This document shows, piece by piece, positions 57,503-64,000 of a DNA stretch of 64,000 nt. Origin of the DNA: Desulfocapsaceae bacterium (GTDB taxonomy: Bacteria; Desulfobacterota; Desulfobulbia; Desulfobulbales; Desulfocapsaceae). The stretch is taken from NCBI GenBank assembly GCA_030653035.1, contig JAUSAB010000075.1, positions 1 to 64,000 on the forward strand, in the 5' to 3' direction. The notes below the pieces were generated by a model, which worked only from the letters and a program-made list of their open reading frames with translations, made no database searches and was not told the DNA's origin. Made by a program: the position numbers and the translations under genes. Each line of letters begins with the position of its first letter. Position 1 is the first letter of the stretch.

Positions 57503-60061
57503 TTATTGCGGCAGACCGCAACATTTTTTATATTTTTTCCCGGAACCGCATGGGCAATCGGCATTGCGGCCAATTTTGTCAATTTCACGTTTTACCGGTT
57601 TTTGCGGGGCTGGTTCGGTTTCTTTTACACCTGCCGCTCCCATGTTTAACTGCAGTTCCTGGGCCTGGCGTCGGCGATGTTCCTCTTCTAGGCGTGTAAC
57701 CTCGTCTTCCTGGACCACATGTACCCGCATCAGGGTGGAAACAGTTTGTTCCTTGACCATCTCGATCATCCGCATAAACAGGTGGTACCCTTCTTTTTTA
57801 TACTCAATCAAAGGATTTTTCTGGCCATATCCTCTGAGCCCGATCCCCTGTTTCAGATGATCCATGGATAAGAGGTGATCTTTCCAGAGATCGTCAACCA
57901 TCTGCAGCAGCACCACTCGTTCTAGATGTCGCTGCACAGGCACAGTATTGCGTTGTTCCTGGGCGGTATAGGCATTGGCAACGAGTTCCCGCAATTTTTC
58001 CCGGAAACTCTCTTTGTCCATACCGGTCCGATCCTGTTCCGTCCATTCCGGTAGAATGTTGAACGTTTCCAGCATTCGTTTGTCAAAGTCTTGCCAGTCC
58101 CAATCTTCTGAGGCATGGCGGTCTCGAGAGAAATCCTCTACCACGGTATCAATCAGATCGGATATCATATTTTTAACAACGCCAACAAGATCTTCACCAG
58201 CCAGGACCTCACGACGCTGGCGGTAGATAACCTCGCGCTGCTTGTTCATGACATCATCATACTCGAGCAGGTGTTTACGAATATCAAAGTTGTGTCCCTC
58301 CACTTTGCGCTGGGCATTCTCAATGGCCTTGGAGATCATGTTGTGTTCAATGGGTTCATCCTCTTCCATACCCAGTTTGTCCATGATCCCGGCGATTCGC
58401 CCTGAACCGAAGATCCGGAGCAGGTCGTCTTCGAGCGAGAGGTAGAAACGGGAAGAGCCAGGATCGCCCTGGCGTCCGGACCTTCCTCGTAACTGGTTGT
58501 CAATACGTCTGGATTCGTGGCGTGAGGTGCCAAGGATATGGAGACCGCCCACTTCACGCACCCCTTCGCCCAGCTTGATATCGGTGCCGCGGCCCGCCAT
58601 GTTGGTGGCAATGGTGACCTTGCCCAGTTGGCCGGCACCGGCGATAATCTCGGCCTCACGATCATGCTGTTTGGCATTGAGCACTTCGTGGGGAACCTTT
58701 TCTTGCTGCAACATATGGGAGATTTTTTCGGACACATCAATGGAGATGGTTCCCACCAGGACCGGCTGGCCAATGGTATGCAGATTTTTAATTTCCTGTA
58801 CCACTGCCCGATATTTTGCCGCCTCATTTTTATAGATTACATCGGCAAAATCTTTGCGAACCATGGGCTGGTTGGTAGGCATGATGATGACGCTTAGATC
58901 ATAGATCTTCTTGAATTCAGGTGCCTCGGTGTCGGCGGTACCCGTCATTCCTGAGAGTTTGTCGTACATGCGGAAATAATTTTGGAAAGTGATGGAGGCC
59001 AGGGTCTGGTTTTCCTTCTGGATGGCGACATGCTCCTTGGCCTCAAGCGCCTGATGCAGGCCTTCACTGTAGCGCCGGCCTTCCATGGTGCGGCCGGTAA
59101 ACTCATCAACAATGATGACCTCACCATTGTTGACGATATAATCAACGTCACGTTGAAAAAGGGCATGGGCCTTCAAGGCCTGGGTCAGGTGGTGCAATTG
59201 CTCAATACTCGAAGGATCGTACAGATTCTCTACTTCCAGGAGTTGTTCACCCAATGCCACACCTTCTTCAGTCAAGGCTGCCTGTTTGGCTTTTTCATCA
59301 ACAATATAATGTTCATTCGCGTGAAAATGGGACATGATCTTGTCAACGTTAACGTAAAGATCAGTTGAAATCTCGGCCGGACCAGAGATAATAAGCGGCG
59401 TCCGGGCCTCATCAATCAGGATGGAGTCGACCTCATCAACAATAGCGTAATTAAACCCGCGCTGACAGAAATCACTTAACTCAAATTTCATATTGTCACG
59501 CAGATAATCAAAGCCAAACTCATTGTTGGTTCCATAGGTAACATCGGCAGCATAGGCGTCCCGACGGGCGGTATCATCCATGCCATGGATGATTTTCCCG
59601 ACGCTGATCCCCAGGAATTGATATACTTTGCCCATCCATTCCGCATCACGAGCGGCCAGATAATCGTTGACCGTGACCAGATGCACTCCCTTTCCGGTGA
59701 GGCCGTTGAGATAGGTCGGCAGGGTGGAGGTCAGTGTCTTCCCTTCGCCGGTCTTCATCTCGGCAATCTTGCCCTGATGGAGAATGACGCCGCCAATAAG
59801 CTGGACATCGTAGTGTCTCTCCCCCAGGACCCGTTTCGCCGCTTCCCGCATCACTGCAAAGGACTCAGGAAGGAGATCGTCAAGGGGCTCGCCTTTGACC
59901 AGACGCTCTTTAAAGGTCACGGTTTTGGCGGCAAGCTGGGCGTCATCAAGGGTCAGGAGGGAATCCTCAATTTCGTTGATCCGGTTCACCAGGGGCTTAA
60001 TCTGTTTGAGCGCCCGGTCATTGGTACTGCCGAAGATTTTTGTCAATAATTTTCCAATCAT
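57503..60061 (-). CDS. secA: Preprotein translocase ATPase SecA
   Basis: 852 residues, complete. Walker [20 protein letters not shown], Walker [21 protein letters not shown], the preprotein-binding region, NBD2 with [16 protein letters not shown] and [17 protein letters not shown], and the C-terminal zinc-binding SEC-C tail [13 protein letters not shown] that contacts SecB and ribosomes. It drives export through SecYEG, which all the cytochromes in this window need. Confidence 0.98.
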   Translation of the reverse strand: MIGKLLTKIFGSTNDRALKQIKPLVNRINEIEDSLLTLDDAQLAAKTVTFKERLVKGEPLDDLLPESFAVMREAAKRVLGERHYDVQLIGGVILHQGKIAEMKTGEGKTLTSTLPTYLNGLTGKGVHLVTVNDYLAARDAEWMGKVYQFLGISVGKIIHGMDDTARRDAYAADVTYGTNNEFGFDYLRDNMKFELSDFCQRGFNYAIVDEVDSILIDEARTPLIISGPAEISTDLYVNVDKIMSHFHANEHYIVDEKAKQAALTEEGVALGEQLLEVENLYDPSSIEQLHHLTQALKAHALFQRDVDYIVNNGEVIIVDEFTGRTMEGRRYSEGLHQALEAKEHVAIQKENQTLASITFQNYFRMYDKLSGMTGTADTEAPEFKKIYDLSVIIMPTNQPMVRKDFADVIYKNEAAKYRAVVQEIKNLHTIGQPVLVGTISIDVSEKISHMLQQEKVPHEVLNAKQHDREAEIIAGAGQLGKVTIATNMAGRGTDIKLGEGVREVGGLHILGTSRHESRRIDNQLRGRSGRQGDPGSSRFYLSLEDDLLRIFGSGRIAGIMDKLGMEEDEPIEHNMISKAIENAQRKVEGHNFDIRKHLLEYDDVMNKQREVIYRQRREVLAGEDLVGVVKNMISDLIDTVVEDFSRDRHASEDWDWQDFDKRMLETFNILPEWTEQDRTGMDKESFREKLRELVANAYTAQEQRNTVPVQRHLERVVLLQMVDDLWKDHLLSMDHLKQGIGLRGYGQKNPLIEYKKEGYHLFMRMIEMVKEQTVSTLMRVHVVQEDEVTRLEEEHRRRQAQELQLNMGAAGVKETEPAPQKPVKREIDKIGRNADCPCGSGKKYKKCCGLPQ

Positions 60062-60070
60062 GTTATTTTG

Positions 60071-60550
60071 TTATTTAGAATTCATGGTGAAGACCAACGC
60101 TTCCTCGTCACAGTCAGGAAACTTATGGCAGTGGAGACAGTCGCTCCAGATCTTGTGGGGCAGATCCCGTTTGTCAATATCGGTAAAACCCTGTTTACGA
60201 AAGAAACCGGCCTGATAGGTCAGGGTGAAAATCTTTTCGATTTCAAGTTTTTTTGCCTCCTGAAGGCAGGCCTGGACTAATTGCGCCCCAATCCCCTGGC
60301 CTTGGGCGGCCTCCGAGACTGCCAGTGATCTGATCTCAGCCAGATTTTCCCAACTGATCTGCAGAGCGCTGACGCCAAGGATCTCTCCCGTCTCATTGGT
60401 GAGCACAATAAAGTCACGAAGATGGTCATAAAGAGAACTGATGGAACGACCAAGCAGCAGTCCTTTGGCTGCAAAATGATTGAGCAGGGAGTGGATCGTT
60501 TTCACATCATCCATGCGGGCGTTTCGTATCATTGTTTGTGTTGGTGTCAT
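60071..60550 (-). CDS. GNAT acetyltransferase, likely short N-acetylglutamate synthase
   Basis: 159 residues from the ATG at 60550. GNAT fold with acetyl-CoA motif IRSLAVSEAAQGQGIGAQLV. The C-terminal IWSDCLHCHKFPDCDEEALV is characteristic of the short ArgA-like N-acetylglutamate synthases of deltaproteobacteria, which start arginine synthesis. It lies 9 bp upstream of secA on the same strand. MIRNARMDD at 60532 is an alternative start. Confidence 0.8.
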   Translation of the reverse strand: MTPTQTMIRNARMDDVKTIHSLLNHFAAKGLLLGRSISSLYDHLRDFIVLTNETGEILGVSALQISWENLAEIRSLAVSEAAQGQGIGAQLVQACLQEAKKLEIEKIFTLTYQAGFFRKQGFTDIDKRDLPHKIWSDCLHCHKFPDCDEEALVFTMNSK

Positions 60551-60609
60551 TGTATTTGAATTTCCAATCTTTTCTGTCGGGTGGGTCAAATTAAGCCGCT
60601 GTAAATTAA

Positions 60610-60820
60610 TAACTGAAGTTTCCCACTTTTTCAAATTTGTAACTGTATGATATTGCAATATAAAGATATTTTATTTTTTTGGAAACCTAATTTCTGGGGT
60701 CGATATGTGAACCTAAAAAACAGACCAAAACAGTAACATGATGAAATTTTTACATTTTCTTGATTTTGACAGAGGCCGTCTTTGCTGATTTTTCCTGAAA
60801 AAAGTGGGAAACTTCAGTTA
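60610..60820. mobile_element. MITE-like element, 211 bp
   Basis: Perfect 22-bp terminal inverted repeats (TAACTGAAGTTTCCCACTTT at the left end) flank ~167 bp of AT-rich non-coding DNA. The repeats extend imperfectly outward (ATTAA / TTAAT), hinting at a target duplication. It separates the GNAT gene from the gene at 60854 and may supply the promoter for the GNAT-secA unit. Confidence 0.75.
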
Positions 60821-60853
60821 ATAATATGGCCACTTGAATGGCCAGAACGGCTC

Positions 60854-61057
60854 CTAATCTGATTTCTTGAGCACTGCGGTCGTGTTCATCTCTGCCTTCG
60901 TTATCTTTGAGGGCCGCAGGAAAGATTCTCCTGCCCAGACGCCCAGCAGAAACATCCAGAGAAAGATGCAGAAAAAGACGACGCCTACTCCGGCAATGGC
61001 GCTAAATGTCAGCTCAAACCTGATCTTTTTTTTCTGCTTTCGTAGTGTTGCGGCCAT
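60854..61057 (-). CDS. 67-residue single-span membrane protein after argS
   Basis: AGGAGC lies 9 nt before the ATG. The sequence is a basic N-terminus (RKQKKKIRFEL), one membrane segment (~18-43, GVGVVFFCIFLWMFLLGVWA) and a short tail ending KKSD. In related bacteria a SPOR-domain protein with a similar membrane anchor often follows argS. Here the SPOR part is absent and a MITE lies 34 bp past the stop, so this may be a truncated anchor. Confidence 0.6.
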   Translation of the reverse strand: MAATLRKQKKKIRFELTFSAIAGVGVVFFCIFLWMFLLGVWAGESFLRPSKITKAEMNTTAVLKKSD

Positions 61058-61073
61058 GTTGCAACAGCTCCTG

Positions 61074-62732
61074 TCACATCTCTTCTGGGGCCGTTAATCC
61101 GACGATTCGCAGTCCGTTCTGGAAGACCACCTGCAAGGCTTCCATCAGGCAGAGCCGGGATTGGCTGAGTCCTGTGGCATCAGTAATAACTTTGTGCCTG
61201 TTATAATAGCTATGAAACTGACCTGCAAGCTCCATCAGGAAAAATATGACTCGATGGGGGGCAAGACCTGTTGCCGCGTCTTCTATCATGGCGGGGAAAG
61301 CGGCCATGCTCTTTAATAATTTCAATTCCTCCGGCTCGACCAGCAGGGAGATATCCACATCCGGCAAGGGCAGTTTCTCCACACCCTTTTCACCAGCCTG
61401 ACGCAGGATTGAGCAGATCCGGGCATGGGCATATTGCACATAATAGACCGGATTTTCCTGACTTTCCTTGGTGGCCAGATCCAGGTCAAACTCAAGTTGG
61501 CTGTCGGCCTTGCGCATCATGAAAAAGAAGCGGGCCACGTCAACCCCAACCTCATCCAGGAGCTCGTCCACCGTGACAAAGGTCGCCTTGCGGGTGGACA
61601 TCTTCACTTGTTTACCATCACGCATCAGGGTTACAAACTGATGGAGGACCACCGTTACCTTGGAATCGTCATAGCCAAGGGCTCGTACCCCGGCCAGGAC
61701 GTCAGGGACGGTGGCGATATGATCCGAGCCGAAAATATTAATCAACCAGTCAAAGTTACGCCGGAATTTTTCCCGGTGATAGGCGATATCAGGAAGACGG
61801 TAGGTGGGTTCGCCGGAACTTTTGATGATAACCCGATCCTGTTCCTGACCAAATTCGGTGGTCTTGAACCAGGTAGCGCCCTCTTTTTCATAGACCAGCC
61901 CTTTGGCCCTGAGCTCGGCGACCACCGAGTCCACATGGCCATTCTCATAGAGGGTGTGTTCGTTGAAATAGTTGTCAAAGACGATCCCCATCCGCTGCAG
62001 GGTCCCGGCAATATCCTTGAAAATCAATTCTTTGGCCTTTTCGGTGAACGGGGCGACATCCATATGGTCTTTGAGAGAATCCCCATGCTCGGCAATCATC
62101 TCTCTGGCAATATCCTGGATATAATCTCCTTGATACCCGTCTTCCGGAAACTGGTTGGGCAGACCCAGCAGTTCCAGATATCGGGCCCGGGTAGACTCAC
62201 CGAGAACCCGCATCTGCCGTCCGGCATCATTGAAATAATATTCACGGAAGACATCGTGTCCTGTGGCGGTCAGCAGACGGGCGATGGTGTCGCCCAGGAT
62301 GGCCTGACGGCCATGACCAACACTGAGAGGGCCGGTGGGATTGGCGCTGACGAACTCCACCATCACTTTTTTGCCCTTGCCAATCGTGGACAGACCAAAA
62401 TGATCCCGTTGTTCAAGCACAGGGAAAAGCGTGTGCTGCCAAACCCTTGCCTTCAGGAAGATATTAACAAAGCCGGGGCCGGCAATCTCCAGATGATCAA
62501 TGAGTTCCGTTTCTTTCTCAAGAATGGCCACCAATTGGGCGGCGATCTGTCGGGGATTGCTTTTTTGGGCACCCGCGAGAATCAGGGCCATATTGGTGGA
62601 AAAATCCCCCTGACCTTCTCGTTTGGGAACTTCTACCGTATATTTCCCGGCCAGATCTGCCGGCCATTCTCCTACACTGTCACCCTGTTCAAAACAGGCG
62701 TCAATGACTTGCTTTAATCGTTGCCGTATCAT
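61074..62732 (-). CDS. argS: Arginyl-tRNA synthetase
   Basis: 552 residues, normal for a class I ArgRS. N-terminal additional domain (YTVEVPKREGQGDFSTNMAL), HIGH-type motif in SANPTGPLSVGHGRQAILGD, KMSKS-like loop KMSTRKATFVTVDELL, and the all-alpha anticodon-binding domain (VQYAHARICSILRQAGEKG; ending ALQVVFQNGLRIVGLTAPEE). It charges tRNA-Arg. It lies 17 bp after alr on the same strand. Confidence 0.97.
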   Translation of the reverse strand: MIRQRLKQVIDACFEQGDSVGEWPADLAGKYTVEVPKREGQGDFSTNMALILAGAQKSNPRQIAAQLVAILEKETELIDHLEIAGPGFVNIFLKARVWQHTLFPVLEQRDHFGLSTIGKGKKVMVEFVSANPTGPLSVGHGRQAILGDTIARLLTATGHDVFREYYFNDAGRQMRVLGESTRARYLELLGLPNQFPEDGYQGDYIQDIAREMIAEHGDSLKDHMDVAPFTEKAKELIFKDIAGTLQRMGIVFDNYFNEHTLYENGHVDSVVAELRAKGLVYEKEGATWFKTTEFGQEQDRVIIKSSGEPTYRLPDIAYHREKFRRNFDWLINIFGSDHIATVPDVLAGVRALGYDDSKVTVVLHQFVTLMRDGKQVKMSTRKATFVTVDELLDEVGVDVARFFFMMRKADSQLEFDLDLATKESQENPVYYVQYAHARICSILRQAGEKGVEKLPLPDVDISLLVEPEELKLLKSMAAFPAMIEDAATGLAPHRVIFFLMELAGQFHSYYNRHKVITDATGLSQSRLCLMEALQVVFQNGLRIVGLTAPEEM

Positions 62733-62749
62733 CTTTGCTCAATTATTGT

Positions 62750-63889
62750 TTAAATAGAGTTTCGTTCATTATTGTTACCAAACAGACAGAGTACTTCATA
62801 AGAGATGGTCCCCATCCATGCGGCAATTTCATCAGCCGTGACGGTCTCTGCCCCCTGTGAGCCCAGAATAACCACCTGGTCACCTGCCTTTACCCCTTCA
62901 ATTCCTGAGATATCTGCCATGCACAGGTTCATGCAGACCCGGCCAATAATCCTGGCCCGCTGTCCTTTAATAAGCACTTGCGCCTTATTGGACAAGGTGC
63001 GAAGAAATCCATCCGCATAGCCAACCGGCAGCACAGCAATTCTCGTCTCCTGTCCGGTGATAAAGGTGTGACCGTAACTGATCCCGGTTCCCGCCGGCAC
63101 TGATTTTACCTGAATAACCTGGGTGGTAAAAGACATGGCTGGAACAAGTTTTTCAGCGCTGTCATGTTGCTTGCCTTTTGTCCCGTCGGGATAATAACCA
63201 TAGAGAGATATTCCCAGACGCACCATATCACAACAAGTCTCAGGGTAATAGAGTACACCCCCGGAATTAGCGATATGGCAAAGGATGAGAGATCGATGAG
63301 TTGCCTGCCCGCAGACTTGTTTATATTTTTGAAACATCTCCAGTGTCTGTCTGGACGTGGGATCATCAGCCATGGGGAAATGGCTCATGATCCCGGCCAG
63401 AGATATGCCGGGAAACCTTTCCAGGTGGGCCAAAAAATCAGGAAGTTCAGAAGGATTGATTCCCAGCCGGCCCATGCCGCAATCGACCTTTAGGTGAACA
63501 GTTATCTCTTTTCCATTTCTGACTGCGGCCTGTGAGAGCAGTTCTATCGCCTGATAATCAAAGATGACCGGAGTCAGATCATAATCAAAAAAGAGTTGTT
63601 CCTGCGAGACCTGAAAACCGAGCAGCACAAAGATCTGACCCTGGATCCCGGCACACCGTAATGTAATGCCTTCTTCAATCTCGGCGACTCCAAAGGAATC
63701 ACATCCTGCCCCAGCAAAAATTCTGGCGGTCTCGATCATCCCGTGGCCGTAGGCATCGGCCTTGACCATGGCCATGATCCGGATATCCTTGCCGACCTTT
63801 TGCTGCAACATCCAGAAATTTGCCTGCAGGGCAGAGGAATCAATAGAGACTTGATTGAAAGATCTGGTAGACGAGGGAGAAGGGATCAT
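62750..63889 (-). CDS. alr: Alanine racemase
   Basis: 379 residues. The PLP-binding Lys is in MAMVKADAYGHGMIE. The barrel motifs HLKVDCGMGRLGINPSEL and SHFPMADDPTSRQTLEMF follow, then GISLYGYYPDGTKGK and the second catalytic base region GISYGHTFITGQETRIAV. It supplies D-alanine for peptidoglycan. The start overlaps the stop of the gene at the window edge as ATGA, so it is part of a longer operon with argS. Confidence 0.96.
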   Translation of the reverse strand: MIPSPSSTRSFNQVSIDSSALQANFWMLQQKVGKDIRIMAMVKADAYGHGMIETARIFAGAGCDSFGVAEIEEGITLRCAGIQGQIFVLLGFQVSQEQLFFDYDLTPVIFDYQAIELLSQAAVRNGKEITVHLKVDCGMGRLGINPSELPDFLAHLERFPGISLAGIMSHFPMADDPTSRQTLEMFQKYKQVCGQATHRSLILCHIANSGGVLYYPETCCDMVRLGISLYGYYPDGTKGKQHDSAEKLVPAMSFTTQVIQVKSVPAGTGISYGHTFITGQETRIAVLPVGYADGFLRTLSNKAQVLIKGQRARIIGRVCMNLCMADISGIEGVKAGDQVVILGSQGAETVTADEIAAWMGTISYEVLCLFGNNNERNSI

Positions 63890-64000
63890 TCTTTGTCCTG
63901 CAGGTCAAAGATACGTTTCCAGGCCAGCCAGGCATGCCGACTGGAAAAAAACAAGGCCCAGCCAATCGTCACATATAAGCCCCCCAGGATCTCTTTGGGT
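63886..64000 (-). CDS. 3' end of an unidentified gene (partial)
   Basis: The last 37 codons of a frame running off the window, ending WKRIFDLQDKE. The visible part has a hydrophobic stretch (ILGGLYVTIGWALFF) and Trp-rich segment, suggesting a membrane protein. Its TGA overlaps the alr start. The piece is too short to identify. Confidence 0.6.
   Translation of the reverse strand, partial: PKEILGGLYVTIGWALFFSSRHAWLAWKRIFDLQDKE

Noticed and set aside
61425-62717. 430-codon plus-strand frame opposite argS
   Set aside because: argS on the minus strand is complete with all class I motifs; the antisense frame shows no family features.

Overview
The window looks like the chromosome of an anaerobic, cytochrome-rich Desulfobacterota (deltaproteobacterial) bacterium, plausibly in or near the Desulfobulbales. 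This is inferred from the many multiheme c-type cytochromes with CXXCH, CX3CH and CX4CH motifs, the NHL-repeat lipoproteins, the sigma-54 two-component system and the housekeeping set. No rRNA or complete tRNA is present, so the placement is not firm.

Region 1 (1-4357) is the right-hand end of an integrated element. It carries a P4-type tyrosine integrase whose start lies about 235 bp from a 50-nt 3' fragment of tRNA-Thr(CGT), the likely attachment site. It also holds a RelE-like toxin followed by three related XRE antitoxin-type genes, and a zinc-ribbon membrane protein. Just outside the att site are a dead integrase fragment and a decayed cytochrome gene that was interrupted by a ~295 bp insert.

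Region 2 (5.6-37.7 kb) is the striking part. It is a cluster read entirely on the minus strand, with about 74 haem-binding motifs in eight intact or partial cytochromes. A ~3,380-residue secreted protein joins a 21-haem N-terminal region to Hydin/ASPM-like domains, two YVTN propellers, thrombospondin type-3 repeats and LamG/FN3-like domains. Beside it lie an NHL+BACON protein and an NtrC-type kinase/regulator pair. A second block contains a predicted outer-membrane beta-barrel, an NHL lipoprotein and a 12-haem cytochrome (contiguous or overlapping), followed by a four-gene chain linked by ATGA overlaps or abutting stops: 15-haem cytochrome, TPR protein, cysteine-less TlpA-like/TPR protein, 8-haem cytochrome. 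A further NHL lipoprotein, a 5-haem lipoprotein and a separately terminated 4-haem cytochrome complete the cluster. I infer a porin-cytochrome type extracellular electron-transfer system with a giant cell-surface cytochrome-adhesin. IS remnants (ISL3, IS1595), repeats and partial gene duplications show that the region has been rearranged.

Region 3 (38-64 kb) is mostly ordinary housekeeping: rsmE, gpmI, a cold-shock gene, a large conserved protein of uncertain function, an orphan sensor kinase, an SBBP-repeat secreted protein, a DUF4126 membrane protein, glgB, a YqgE/AlgH protein, a YkgJ-type cysteine cluster protein, rlmH, an IS4-type transposase wreck, tandem ppk2 genes, a phosphofructokinase, secA, a GNAT likely to be an N-acetylglutamate synthase, argS and alr. 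Glycogen branching, glycolysis (PFK, iPGM) and polyphosphate kinases suggest storage and mobilisation of carbon and phosphate. Two MITE-like elements and REP-like palindromes lie between genes.
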